NCBI RefSeq assembly: GCF_000970305.1
Contig: NZ_CP009517.1
Span: 1,240,001 to 1,304,000, forward strand
DNA from: Methanosarcina barkeri 3
GTDB lineage: Archaea > Halobacteriota > Methanosarcinia > Methanosarcinales > Methanosarcinaceae
Reading direction: 5' to 3'
DNA: 64,000 nucleotides
Shown here one piece after another: positions 9,775 through 19,529 of this stretch. The notes below the pieces were generated by a model. That model saw nothing but the letters and a program-made list of their open reading frames with translations. It did not search any database and had not been told where the DNA came from. Position numbers and translations under genes: made by a program. How positions within the stretch are numbered: position 1 is the stretch's first letter; every line of letters starts with the position of its first letter.

Positions 9775-9799
9775 AGTAAACATGAGTTGAGGAGTCAAA

Positions 9800-11206
9800 A
9801 TGAAAAAGTTCTCTTTACTAAAAATACTACTGTTGTATTTAGTGTTCATATGCCTTGGAGCTGGAACGGCACTTGCCTCTAATGGCAATATACAGTCTTC
9901 ATTTTTGGAAGTAGACCTGACCAAGCAGAACCCTGACGCTGCTCGTCCTGGAGAACCTGTTGAGCTCACTGTCAGCATACAAAATGTAGGAAATGCTGAC
10001 CTGAAGGACATTGTTGTCACAGTGAACCCGAAATATCCTTTCAGTAAGATTTCCGGAGAAGACCTGACAAAAAAAGTCTCCTACCTGAATGCACGGCAGG
10101 ATGATGACGATGCAGCAGTCCTTAAATTCAAGCTTATGACAGATGCCAACGCTTCAGAAGGCACATACGATATAGATATTACTACCACTGCTAAAGAAAG
10201 CGGTTCCTCGTCAAACGTGATTACCATTACAAAAACCATCCAGCTCGAGGTAAGGGGTAAAGAGTACGCGCAGATTGTTACCATAAACAAGGCAAGTATT
10301 GACCTGGCAAAGGAAGAACCTCTGGAATTTATAATAACAAACACCGGAAACTCACCTCTGAAAAATATGGTAATTTCCTGGAAAGACCCAAAAGGGGTAA
10401 TTCTGCCGGTTTATTCGGATAACACAAAATACATCAAATATCTGGCTGCAGGTGACTCCGTAACCGTATCTTACTCGGTAATGGCAGATGTAAACGCAGA
10501 TCCCGGACTCTACACTCTGAATGTAAACCTTAGCTTTGAAGACTACAATTCCAATGAAAAAAATATTGCGACCACAGCAGGGCTTTTCGTCGGTGGAGAA
10601 ACCGATTTTGATGTTTCCTTTTCTGAAAGTGACCAGGGAGAAATTTCCCTTTCAGTTGCAAACGTTGGTAACAACATGGCATATTCCGTGAAAGTCTCGG
10701 TTCCTGATCAAAACGGGTACAGGGTCTCAGGAAGCTCTTCAACAATTGTTGGAAACCTTGAGAAAGGAGACTATACAATTGCATCTTTCAATGTTGCAAG
10801 CACACAGGGCGTTGGAGGAACTGAAAGTAGTGCAGGGACATCAGGGGAGGCTGCAAGAGCAAGAGAGAAAGATGAAAATGTAACTTCAAAAGGTTCCAAT
10901 CCTCTAAAAGTCCAGATTGAATATACGGATGCAAGAGGAGAAAGAGTGACAGTTGATAAGGAAGTAAAACTCGAAACGACTGCCGGAAGTATGACTGCAC
11001 AGGGACGAGCAAGACCAGGAGCAGCAGGTAACAGCAGTGGCTTCAGTTCATACCTAGTTTATATTGTTTTAATAGCTGTTGCGGGAGCAGGTTTAATCAT
11101 ATACCGCAAAAAAAGGCAGACAGAAGGTGAGAAACAATCCGAAAATAAAAAGCCTGAAGACCAGAAGCATGGCTCAGGAACAGGTTCAGGGACAATTCGA
11201 GATTGA
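9800..11206 (+). CDS. Secreted CARDB/NEW3-like (S-layer domain, COG1361-like) protein with C-terminal membrane anchor
   Basis: 468 residues. Signal peptide about 1-26 (LLKILLLYLVFICLGAGTAL). The middle consists of three Ig-like beta modules with the CARDB/NEW3 pattern (GEPVELTVSIQNVGNADLKD, EPLEFIITNTGNSPLKN, GEISLSVANVGNNMAYS). A low-complexity Gly/Ser/Ala stretch leads to one membrane helix (YLVYIVLIAVAGAGLIIY) and a basic tail. So it stands outside the cell anchored by its C-terminus. It lies between the ATPase and permease of a MacB-like exporter, where bacteria carry a membrane fusion protein, so a role as extracytoplasmic partner of the permease is inferred. Ribosome site GAGGAG before ATG 9800. 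Confidence 0.88.
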   Translation: MKKFSLLKILLLYLVFICLGAGTALASNGNIQSSFLEVDLTKQNPDAARPGEPVELTVSIQNVGNADLKDIVVTVNPKYPFSKISGEDLTKKVSYLNARQDDDDAAVLKFKLMTDANASEGTYDIDITTTAKESGSSSNVITITKTIQLEVRGKEYAQIVTINKASIDLAKEEPLEFIITNTGNSPLKNMVISWKDPKGVILPVYSDNTKYIKYLAAGDSVTVSYSVMADVNADPGLYTLNVNLSFEDYNSNEKNIATTAGLFVGGETDFDVSFSESDQGEISLSVANVGNNMAYSVKVSVPDQNGYRVSGSSSTIVGNLEKGDYTIASFNVASTQGVGGTESSAGTSGEAARAREKDENVTSKGSNPLKVQIEYTDARGERVTVDKEVKLETTAGSMTAQGRARPGAAGNSSGFSSYLVYIVLIAVAGAGLIIYRKKRQTEGEKQSENKKPEDQKHGSGTGSGTIRD

Positions 11207-11315
11207 AAAGGGATGTCTCCATAAAAAACGGCGTGGTCGGCGTGAAAAACAGCGAAATGGTTTACGCAACCCTTTTCAAAAAAGTCTTGATTGAAAAAGA
11301 ATGGAAGGATGCAAG

Positions 11316-12554
11316 ATGAGACAATCGACCTATTTGAAGATGGGTTTGAACATGCTTGTGCATAGCAAGCTCAGAAGTTGGCTGACCATTATTGGGATAG
11401 TTATAGGAATTGGGTCTGTTGTCGGCATCCTCTCCCTTGGAGATGCCATGCAGGAGCAGGTGCAGAGCAGGCTCGCCGAAATGGACCTGACAAAAATAAC
11501 CATAAGTCCAGGATATACCAAAGCATCATCTAACATGCCTGGCTTTCCTGGGATGAGGGGTTCATCAACAGACTCTGAATTGACAGATGACGACATTGAA
11601 GCTCTTCAGGGTCTGGATGGAATACAGTACATAGCTGGCCAGATCTCAGGCAGTGAATCAGTGATTTATGCAGCGCAAAATGCCACTCTCTCTATTACAG
11701 GTGTGGATCCTCAGGTCTGGAAATACATGACTACTCTGAAAACGCAATCAGGAAGATTACTCGAACCTGCTGATAAGTATGTTGCAGTCATAGGAAGTGG
11801 GATTGCAAGTGGAGTTTATGACCAGGAAATAGGTGTCAACCAGGTAATAAATATAAACGGCAAAGCAGTGCGCGTTGTCGGAATCCTGGAAGAAGAAGGT
11901 GAGCGTGGGGACCGAAGTATTTACATGCCGATCGATGGAGCAGTAAACCTGCTTGATGACGCAGAAGAAGGTGTTTATGATTCAATTACTGTGAAAGCAA
12001 AGAGTGAAGATCTGGTTGATGGATTGATGGAAGACATAGTGGATAAGCTCATGGTTTCGAGACATATAGTTCAGGAAGATGATAGGGACTTTTCCGTGAC
12101 AGCTTCCAAATCGATGGCAGAGTCCGTTACTGAAATGACGAGTTCAATGACTCTATTCCTTGGTGCTATTGCAGCAGTGTCCTTGCTTGTGGGAGCCGTT
12201 GGGATTGCAAACACCATGTTTACCTCGGTCCTTGAAAAGACAAAGGAGATAGGAACTATGAAAGCCATTGGAGCGAAAAATCGAGATATTCTCATGATTT
12301 TTCTCTTTAATTCCGCAATGGTTGGTCTTGTTGGTGGTATCCTTGGAGATATTCTGGGAGCTTGTGTTTCAACTCTTTTCCCTATGCTGGGTCTGCGAAT
12401 GATGAGAGGAGGAGGCTCTTCAGACATATATCTTGCTCCTGACCTGATGGCTTTTGGGCTCATCCTGGCAGTTTTAATAGGAGTGATCTCAGGAGTAGTC
12501 CCTGCGTACAGGGCTTCAAAGTTAAAACCAGTAGATGCACTAAGATACGAATGA
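11316..12554 (+). CDS. MacB-like ABC transporter permease (FtsX domain)
   Basis: 412 residues. An N-terminal helix (SWLTIIGIVIGIGSVVGILSL) precedes a large extracytoplasmic MacB-PCD domain (about 45-270), then three helices of the FtsX domain (FLGAIAAVSLLVGAVGIANT; IFLFNSAMVGLVGGILGDIL; MAFGLILAVLIGVISGVVPA) and the closing ASKLKPVDALRYE motif typical of MacB. Start chosen at 11316 because GGAAGGA lies 6 bp upstream; ATG 11301 has no ribosome site. Forms a transporter with the 8769 ATPase. MacB proteins are mechanotransmitters for export of peptides, lipids or toxins rather than classic channels; cargo here is unknown. Confidence 0.94.
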   Translation: MRQSTYLKMGLNMLVHSKLRSWLTIIGIVIGIGSVVGILSLGDAMQEQVQSRLAEMDLTKITISPGYTKASSNMPGFPGMRGSSTDSELTDDDIEALQGLDGIQYIAGQISGSESVIYAAQNATLSITGVDPQVWKYMTTLKTQSGRLLEPADKYVAVIGSGIASGVYDQEIGVNQVININGKAVRVVGILEEEGERGDRSIYMPIDGAVNLLDDAEEGVYDSITVKAKSEDLVDGLMEDIVDKLMVSRHIVQEDDRDFSVTASKSMAESVTEMTSSMTLFLGAIAAVSLLVGAVGIANTMFTSVLEKTKEIGTMKAIGAKNRDILMIFLFNSAMVGLVGGILGDILGACVSTLFPMLGLRMMRGGGSSDIYLAPDLMAFGLILAVLIGVISGVVPAYRASKLKPVDALRYE

Positions 12555-12643
12555 TTCATATTATGAATGGAAAAGAAAGAAGAAAGGCAATCAACCTTTT
12601 CTTAATCTTCTGCTTCTTTGGAAAAATAGAAGTCGGACAAAAA

Positions 12644-12981
12644 ATGAGTATGATTGACTTAGCAGTTTTTTCTGAAAAAAGAAGGAATTTTCTCTTACTT
12701 ATAGTAAAGGAGCCAAGAAGAATAGAGCAAGCAGTTCAAGGATTACTTATCAGTAATTACGGTAAGACAAACAGGTTGGTAGAGCCGAAAGTTCAAAATT
12801 ATTTGTTTACTGCAGGAACGTGAATTTACCTTTTTTTGATAGTAACAGACCGATTTATGGCATGGAACTTTTCCGAATTGATAAACGACTAAGCAACTAG
12901 CTAATGATGTGCTCAGAAAAAGAGGCTTTGCATCGGGGAAAAGAACTTTATACATATTATTATAATGTTTTAAACCTATAG
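12644..12981 (+). pseudogene. Relic of a winged-helix/DUF1724 (COG4742-type) regulator with the middle deleted
   Basis: The start MSMIDLAVFSEKRRNFLLLI matches the beginning of Methanosarcina winged-helix regulators (compare the related protein at 52452: LLSSEKRTDLLLLLKEKPRT). After about 30 residues similarity is lost and the frame ends at 12823. Further on, in another frame, GMELFRIDKRLSN-stop-LMMC followed by SEKEALHRGKELYTYY resembles the C-terminal end of the same family. The normal protein is about 260 residues; here barely 100 codons separate the two ends. So this is an internally deleted, frameshifted copy that should not make a working regulator. Confidence 0.65.
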
Positions 12982-13075
12982 CTTTAAAAGCGGAGCTTTT
13001 GGACTTATTGAGTTTTCGATAGGAGAAATCAGTTTGAGGAAATTAAAAAATTATAAAACAAAGGTAGATGGTTAA

Positions 13076-14134
13076 ATGAAAAGAAGTAATGCGATTTTGA
13101 TAGCCGTCTTTATACTGGCTATCTTTCCCTGTACTGGCGCAAGCGCTAAAGATGGAAATATCGGAAGCAGCCCGGAATATAAGAATACTACAGATTGGTT
13201 ATTTATTGAACCCCCGAGTCTTGAGGTCCAGTACTGCAGTTTTGTAAGTACCATTGAAAGTAGAGTTAATGATTTTCAAAATTTAAATTCGAAATTTCCT
13301 TTGTTTCCCGGGGAAAGAAATAGAAATATGCCACAAAATTTCCAACCCACGAATAACGAAAGAAGGTACCAACAGTCATCTCCGGCTGTCACCAGAGAAG
13401 AACCTTCGGAAGATGTACCTCCTGACATGAGATCAAGGAGTTTTCTGGATGAACAATACATAACGCAGCAAAATACTTCCTACTATCAATCCTGTGTTAC
13501 CCCATATGCAGACGCTGTAACCTCTTACCTTAAAGAAAATAGTCTTGACGATAAATACGAGATCTATGAAGCCGCTTTATCGTGGATCTGGGTCTCAGAT
13601 GAGACTCTGAACGGCGTGGATGAAAAGTGGCTTACTCCAACAGAGTTCCTTGAAAAAACTCCTACTTATTCCAGCAGTCCGGATTACGGAGAGCCTGTCA
13701 GTGACTGTGAGGAGCAGGCAAATACTCTTGCATCCCTGCTGATCACCTCAGGACAATATAATGAAAGTACTGTACGTGTAGCTATAGGAAAAGTAGATTT
13801 CGGAAATGTTAGTGGTGGTCACGCCTGGGTAGAAGTTTATGAAAATGGGGAATGGTTCCCACTTGACCCGACTGAAGGACCATACTATGACAATGAAAAC
13901 TGCTCTATAGTACCTGCGGACGTATCGGAAATCAATTATGACGAGTACCTGGAAAGTACATATCCAGCTGCTAAAGTCTGGTATTATTACAATAACAAGT
14001 ATTTTATGGAAGTGGGAAAGCAGAATGAAAATGTTCCGGTGTTCTGGAACGAGCAACCAGAAAGTTATCCAGAAAAACAGAATGGAGATAATCAAGCGTT
14101 CCGAAACAAGCGGCTGGAAAGCTATCCGGACTGA
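13076..14134 (+). CDS. Secreted transglutaminase-like (cysteine protease fold) protein
   Basis: 352 residues. Signal peptide about 1-25 (AILIAVFILAIFPCTGASA). The C-terminal half is a transglutaminase-like domain with the catalytic triad in order: C211 (SDCEEQANTLASLL), H249 (SGGHAWVEVY), D264 (FPLDPTEG). The 30-140 region is Asn/Gln/Pro/Arg-rich and without known domain, and the last 30 residues are polar. Archaeal proteins of this type are usually predicted to be surface proteases or amidases. The ribosome site AAGGT sits before ATG 13076. It follows the MacB-like cassette and could be functionally related, but a relic and 95 bp of spacer separate them. Confidence 0.85.
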   Translation: MKRSNAILIAVFILAIFPCTGASAKDGNIGSSPEYKNTTDWLFIEPPSLEVQYCSFVSTIESRVNDFQNLNSKFPLFPGERNRNMPQNFQPTNNERRYQQSSPAVTREEPSEDVPPDMRSRSFLDEQYITQQNTSYYQSCVTPYADAVTSYLKENSLDDKYEIYEAALSWIWVSDETLNGVDEKWLTPTEFLEKTPTYSSSPDYGEPVSDCEEQANTLASLLITSGQYNESTVRVAIGKVDFGNVSGGHAWVEVYENGEWFPLDPTEGPYYDNENCSIVPADVSEINYDEYLESTYPAAKVWYYYNNKYFMEVGKQNENVPVFWNEQPESYPEKQNGDNQAFRNKRLESYPD

Positions 14135-14259
14135 ATACTCGTGGGGTAAGATATTTTCAATCCCATTAAACCTCTCAGGTTTTTAACCTTGAAAACGGTG
14201 CCTGGAGAGAGGAAAAGTACCTCCGAAACTTTCATTCCTGTTTAAGGGAATTGAAAATC

Positions 14260-14290
14260 GAGAGGTATGTCATTTTCCTACCTCTCTTTT
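14260..14290 (+). terminator. Hairpin plus T tract after the transglutaminase-like gene
   Basis: GAGAGGTA (14260-14267) pairs perfectly with TACCTCTC (14279-14286), followed by TTTT. It lies 125 bp after the stop codon. Reads as a plausible transcription stop. Confidence 0.5.
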
Positions 14291-14836
14291 GAGCCATAGT
14301 TACTCTCTTGGGTCAAAAAGTTTCTTTTATCGGATTCGCTTTTCTATGTGCTTTATTGAATGCAGTTTCTTCTATATTCAATATATCTTGGTTTGACAAG
14401 TTGACATTATGAACTGAATGCAAAACTACTTTTACAACAATTTTTACGGACAGTAATGTGCTTTATATGAAAAATGCACCAGGTAAAATTTCTTAAAAAT
14501 GGAGCTTCTCAAAGTTTTTCATTATAAAAAATTTCAATTTCGTTCAGGATTTAACTCATTATACTTTATTAAACCTTAATGCCTCAAAAGCAATATTATC
14601 TTATAAAATTTTTATAGTATTTATTTTTTTCGCAAGATTAGCACTTTTGAATCGTTTACTTAAAGTCTAACCTATTTTTATTTTTTTGAATCTCAGAAAT
14701 GTTAGCACAATCATGCATACATGTAAATATTACTTATTAAAAATATATGCAATGGAAATGCCGTAGGAGTGGGTTTTTAGGTCGATTTCAGGAAAATAAA
14801 ATAAAAATGTATAAATGATTACAAAGAGGTTTTTAG
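14291..14836. other. AT-rich gap
   Basis: No gene or repeat family seen. The last 100 bp must hold the promoter for the cysteine-cluster gene at 14837. Confidence 0.4.
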
Positions 14837-15508
14837 GTGTTATACAAGAAAATATCTATGCAAAAGTACGAAAACTTACACAAGATATTCAGTGGAAGTA
14901 ACAGGAATACTTTTAAAATCTGCCGTGAATGTGGGGGAGCATGCGAGCATAATAAAATCGGAACTTTATTGCCCGGAGAAGAAGAATATATGGCAGAAAA
15001 AATGGGTATAAATGTTTCGGAATTTAAAATTCGCTACCTTGATGTTCTGAAAATGGACGATGGAACTTTAATACATGTATTAAAATTAGGAAAGTTGTGC
15101 CCATTTTTAAGTGAAGAAAGTAAAGAATGTAACTGTCGAGAGTTTAAGCCTGTATTCTGTAAAATCTACCCATTAGTCCTTACACTTGAAAATGAAAAAA
15201 TAAATTTCAAAATAGATAATTCGTGTAAATTGTCAAGAAAAAAAGCTTGCAGGCTTTATTTCGAAACTGCTATCCCGCTTTTATTAAATCTAGCAATTCC
15301 AGTAGATTGGTTAAGATATGTAACTAGCTATGATAATCTCTGCTTCGACTACGATCAATTGAAAGAATACAGGAGAAGAAAAAATAAGTATGCAGTTTTT
15401 TCACTGGAAGAACTGTTGAGTTTGCAGAAAACCAAGATCGAGCCTATCAATCTATGTGTTGATTTCGGTCACGGTTTCGTTCAGAAAGTTGAAGAACCGG
15501 TTTTCTAA
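14837..15508 (+). CDS. YkgJ-family cysteine cluster protein
   Basis: 223 residues. The N-terminal half carries the cysteine pattern of the YkgJ/CxxCxxCC-type zinc or iron cluster family: CRECGGACEHN near 27-37, then CPFL, CNCREFKPVFCKIYP. That last block (C-x-C-R-x-(Y/F)-x-x-R/K-P-x-x-C-x-x-(Y/F)-P) is the family hallmark. The rest is unremarkable alpha-rich sequence. Function of the family is not established; a metal-binding role is likely. GTG 14837 sits 6 bp after AGAGGT; ATG 14858 is the alternative. No operon partner. Confidence 0.82.
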   Translation: MLYKKISMQKYENLHKIFSGSNRNTFKICRECGGACEHNKIGTLLPGEEEYMAEKMGINVSEFKIRYLDVLKMDDGTLIHVLKLGKLCPFLSEESKECNCREFKPVFCKIYPLVLTLENEKINFKIDNSCKLSRKKACRLYFETAIPLLLNLAIPVDWLRYVTSYDNLCFDYDQLKEYRRRKNKYAVFSLEELLSLQKTKIEPINLCVDFGHGFVQKVEEPVF

Positions 15509-15716
15509 CTTTAAGCTAGAGAGAACGAATTCAAGTAATTATAGAGACCTGAGTTAGATATAACAAAGTTAAACTTCTATTTTTCAACATTCAAATTTTC
15601 AAATTTTTTAATCTTTCAGCTTTCTATTTTTCAGCTTTCTATTTTTCAGCCTATTATTTTTCAATTTTTTATTTAATAACTTTTTTATTTATCAACTTTT
15701 TATTTTTTCCGTAGTT

Positions 15717-17930
15717 TTATCTTTTACCCTGTGTTTTACTGTTTAGTCCAATCGTTCCATGTTCACTGTTATTATTACCTTTTATCGGAATAGCGAAAGC
15801 AAAAGTGCTTCCCTCTCCAGGATTGCTTTTGAACCAGATATATCCGCCATGCAACTTGACAATCTGTTTAACCAGCGAAAGCCCCAGCCCGGTTCCCTGA
15901 AACTGTTTGGACAAAAAGGAATCAACCTGGCTGAAAGGCTTGAAAAGTTTACTTTGGTCCTCAGGTTTAATCCCAATTCCAGTATCCATGACCGTTATTT
16001 CTACCATATCTCCTTTTTTTCGTGCTCCTATTTTTACAAGCCCGTTTTCAAAGGAGAACTTTATCGCATTATCAACAAGGTTATACATTATTTGAACGAA
16101 CCTTGCTTCGTCAGCACATATAGTGGAAAGACTGCTATCTATATCGATTTCAACTTGAATATTTTTTCGGTCAGCTATAGGAGACAGAAGATTTCTCAGT
16201 ATGTTAAACTTACCGGCAAGCTCAAACTTTGTATAATTGAGCTCCATTTTTCCAGCTTCTACTTTCGAGAGATCAAGGATGCCATTTATCAGATTAAGAA
16301 GGTGTTTTCCACTCTTTGAGATGTTCCCAACGGACTTTAACTGTTTTTCGTTAAGTTCACCGTATACCTGTTCATATAAAAGGTCAGAAAAACCTATTAT
16401 AGAATTAAGCGGGGTTCTCAGTTCATGGCTCACATTCGCCAGAAACTCGCTTTTGGTGCGATTTGCGGCTTCTGCTATTTGTTTTTCCTGCAGGAGGGTT
16501 TCTGCTGCTTTCCTTTCCGTAATGTCCCTGCACATTTCGAGGACTCCTATAATTTTTCCGCCCTCTTCGGTTACAGGTATTGCCTGAACAAACCAGACTT
16601 TACCGTCTTTTGCAGTAAACTCTTCTGATTTTTTGTTGCCTGTAGTGAAAACTTGCTCAAGTTGAAGGTAATCGGATAACGGGCTATTTATATCAGGAGT
16701 ATTCTTGAGGCATAGACCCACTGCTTTTTGGAGATCTATCTTCATAAATTCCAGGGCAACTTTGTTTGCCCAGATAATATTACGTTCAGGACTTACGAAA
16801 ATTGCCAGTTCATTCAGAGAATCAAGCAGGACTTTCTTTTCTCTTTCCTGTGCCTTTAACTCCTGCTGTGCAAGATCAATTTCGTTTAACATTCCGTTTA
16901 TTTCCCTGGAAAGACGGTAAAGTTCATCATTGTCCTTGAGAGACAATCTTCTGGAAAGATCCTTTTCCGATCTTACCTGGGTAACAAAATTATCAATTCC
17001 TATTAGCCTTGAGATGAATAACTTATCAAGAGCAAATTTAACCCCAACCATGGTTATCAGACCGATTAGCAAAAGGAAGAGATACATGTTATTCAGGGTT
17101 CTCTCGCCATACAGATAGAGTTCTCTTGGAAAATCCGCCCTAATAACAAGAGCAGGTTTACCTGAAATATCCGGCAGTTCAAAATAACCAGCTATTCTGC
17201 TGTCATTAAGAGGTTCGACAATAGTATGTTGCGGACTATGTGAAAAGTTGTTAAGCTTAGCCTGGAAATCAGGAGGAAGATTGTCATCAACACTATACAT
17301 CAAAAGTGAAGAACGGGTGGTTTCTTTAAAGGATTCAAGGAGATTGTCATCAAAATATCTGCCGAAAATCACAGTTCCTCTCACAGGACCTGTATAATTT
17401 GTAGTAAGGATAGAATGACACGAAATAAACATGGGTTTTCCATCGAGCAGGACAAAACCACTTATATTTCCGTTTTCTCCTTTTGTAAGGAGGGTCCCGT
17501 CTTCCACTAATCTAAGGAGTTCCTCAGGAACCAGTGTTTCCTGTGAGGTATCGATATTAACCGATTTTGCATAAACAAGAGACCCGGAATTGTTCACAAA
17601 AAGCATTACATTAATTTTAAGCTTGGCAAGAGTATGATTCTGAATGTTTTTCCGTATAAACGTCTCATTTCCGTCTTCAATAAATGAATAAGTATCGTTC
17701 CAGCAAGCCCAATCCTGTGCTATATAATTAAGATATCCTTGCTGGGTTGAAATGGCATTCTGTACTCTTTCTACATTATTCAGTGTATCCAACTCTTCAA
17801 GATCTAAAAAATTTGAAAGCTGCATGTTATGGGTGAGGGTAAACGAAGCTGCAAGAACACCAAAAATTATGAGAGTTATTAAAAGAACTTTTTTACTAAT
17901 ATCTATTCCGGACACCCCCAGGGAATTCAA
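15717..17930 (-). CDS. Membrane sensor histidine kinase (CHASE4-HAMP-PAS-HisKA-HATPase)
   Basis: 737 residues from TTG 17930. Two membrane helices (about 14-32 and 281-299) bracket an extracytoplasmic CHASE4 domain with its DWACWNDTYSF motif. Then come HAMP-like residues, a PAS domain (360-475), the H-box with H502 (NVSHELRTPLNS), N-box around N621 (MYNLVDNAIKFS), and G boxes DTGIGIKPED and GTGLGLSLV. A classical orthodox kinase without receiver domain; no response regulator is adjacent. Start is uncertain: no ribosome site precedes 17930, whereas GGGGGTGTCC lies just before ATA 17906, which would give the more usual short N-terminus DISKKVLLITL. Confidence 0.93.
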   Translation of the reverse strand: MNSLGVSGIDISKKVLLITLIIFGVLAASFTLTHNMQLSNFLDLEELDTLNNVERVQNAISTQQGYLNYIAQDWACWNDTYSFIEDGNETFIRKNIQNHTLAKLKINVMLFVNNSGSLVYAKSVNIDTSQETLVPEELLRLVEDGTLLTKGENGNISGFVLLDGKPMFISCHSILTTNYTGPVRGTVIFGRYFDDNLLESFKETTRSSLLMYSVDDNLPPDFQAKLNNFSHSPQHTIVEPLNDSRIAGYFELPDISGKPALVIRADFPRELYLYGERTLNNMYLFLLLIGLITMVGVKFALDKLFISRLIGIDNFVTQVRSEKDLSRRLSLKDNDELYRLSREINGMLNEIDLAQQELKAQEREKKVLLDSLNELAIFVSPERNIIWANKVALEFMKIDLQKAVGLCLKNTPDINSPLSDYLQLEQVFTTGNKKSEEFTAKDGKVWFVQAIPVTEEGGKIIGVLEMCRDITERKAAETLLQEKQIAEAANRTKSEFLANVSHELRTPLNSIIGFSDLLYEQVYGELNEKQLKSVGNISKSGKHLLNLINGILDLSKVEAGKMELNYTKFELAGKFNILRNLLSPIADRKNIQVEIDIDSSLSTICADEARFVQIMYNLVDNAIKFSFENGLVKIGARKKGDMVEITVMDTGIGIKPEDQSKLFKPFSQVDSFLSKQFQGTGLGLSLVKQIVKLHGGYIWFKSNPGEGSTFAFAIPIKGNNNSEHGTIGLNSKTQGKR

Positions 17931-18152
17931 TCGTTAGAAAGAGTTTGAAAGTAACATATAAAAGTTTGAAAGTAATATATTATTGATTAAAAAGGTGAGA
18001 AAGTATATAAATTTTAGTAAATGTTAGACAGATTTAAAACCAGTTAAAGCTTGTTCTCTTTTTTATGTTTTAGTCTCCTAAACTTCCCCATAGTCTATCG
18101 CAAGTGAGAACATAAGTTAAATGAACTTTCAATAAAAACTTAAATTGGTCCT

Positions 18153-19007
18153 TTACTGTTTTTCGTTTATGCCGTTTCGGGCGTTCAGGTATGACTGTTC
18201 GGTAATTTCCAGATTTCCTCTGAGATTCACAACTTTCATATCAAACGTGCAGGCGAACTCTTTAACATTTATATGGAAATCTGGATCAGCTACAAGCCCA
18301 CTATCGATTTTTGCAGCCAGGCAGTAGAGTGGATTTTTCAGGTAACGATTGTTGAAATCTCTGCTTCCGTTTTTATTTTCAAGCTGCTTCCAGCTTGAGG
18401 CCCACATAGGTGTCAGGTAGATAGTTCCCACACCCTGAAAATTGGTCATGGCCCTGGCATAAGCTTCATTTCCTCCAAGCGCCAGACTAATGCAGTCCTC
18501 TATGGTTTCTCCATCTCGGTCTTTCAGGAAAAAAAGCGGGCATTTAAGATCAGCTAAATCTTCTTCCAGTTTTCCAAGTGCATGTCCGCAGATACCATAA
18601 AAAATCAGGATTCCATCCGAAAAAAGAGACATCTCACGGATATTTCTGTAAACCTCCGTCTTTAAAATATCAAGATCGGCATGTAAGTCCAGGCTTAATA
18701 AGTTTACTACAATATTTACCTCTTCTCCAAGTTTCCGTTTCCTGCAAAATCTATTGAAGATAGGAAAACTGGAAAAGAATCCTGCAGGAATTCTTAAATC
18801 ATAGCTGGAGTAACCTTTGAGAAGCATTGGGATCCGATCCAGAAAAACTGTCTTTGGGTTGCAGTTTCTTGACCTGAGCTTACGAAGGAACCCTGAGATT
18901 TCCCGATTTTCTACAACGATTAGCTGCTGTAGCTCACGGTCTTTTGATAATATATGTACAAGCTCATCTTCGAGCATCCTGCAGGCAACAATGCTCAGTA
19001 CAGGCAT
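18153..19007 (-). CDS. DUF1638 family protein
   Basis: 284 residues. Recognised by LSIVACRMLEDEL at the start, ILIFYGICGHALGKLEEDL, and DCISLALGGNEAYARA, which together define DUF1638, a family common in methanogens and often near methyltransferase genes. Conserved cysteines (C9, and those in GICG and EDCIS) suggest metal or cofactor binding. Biochemical function unknown; nothing in the neighbourhood fixes it. Start ATG 19007 has AGAGGAAGG about 11 bp upstream. Confidence 0.82.
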   Translation of the reverse strand: MPVLSIVACRMLEDELVHILSKDRELQQLIVVENREISGFLRKLRSRNCNPKTVFLDRIPMLLKGYSSYDLRIPAGFFSSFPIFNRFCRKRKLGEEVNIVVNLLSLDLHADLDILKTEVYRNIREMSLFSDGILIFYGICGHALGKLEEDLADLKCPLFFLKDRDGETIEDCISLALGGNEAYARAMTNFQGVGTIYLTPMWASSWKQLENKNGSRDFNNRYLKNPLYCLAAKIDSGLVADPDFHINVKEFACTFDMKVVNLRGNLEITEQSYLNARNGINEKQ

Positions 19008-19049
19008 AGTTTGAATGTCCTTCCTCTTAACTTTGTTAGGATTTTTTCT

Positions 19050-19160
19050 GGAATCATTTCTGGTAAGCTTCTATTTTCAGAGTTCCTGAATCATTTCTGG
19101 TAAATTTTTATTTTCGGAATTCTTGGAATCATTTCTGGTATTTTTATTCTCGAAATTCAT
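19050..19160. repeat. Three imperfect copies of a roughly 40 bp repeat
   Basis: GAATCATTTCTGGTA followed by a T-rich run and TTTTC-GAATTC recurs three times upstream of the DUF1638 gene. The remaining gap to 19529 is AT-rich with no gene seen. Confidence 0.7.
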
Positions 19161-19529
19161 TCATGTATTTTATATTTAGGCCTTCTTCATAGATCTTTAC
19201 TTCTGGATTGTATTTACGGATAATCTTGCACAATAAATCTAAGGTATTGACAAATTTACCTATGAAAGCAATATAAAATTTACAGCTATATACAGATAAA
19301 AATTATGTTTAAAAGAAATCCTCGAAAAAACGAAAGATAGTAAATATGAACAAAAAAGAATAGATATCTGTCCGTTCTCAATTCTGTTCAACTAATTATG
19401 TTAGTTTCAGTTACCTATTTTCTCTTAATTTGTTATTATTAGAGATTACATTACACTATATCTCTTTATATCACTGAACTTTATTTCCTATTCCTTTCCT
19501 TCTACCATTCTGCTTTTGTCTATTTTTGT

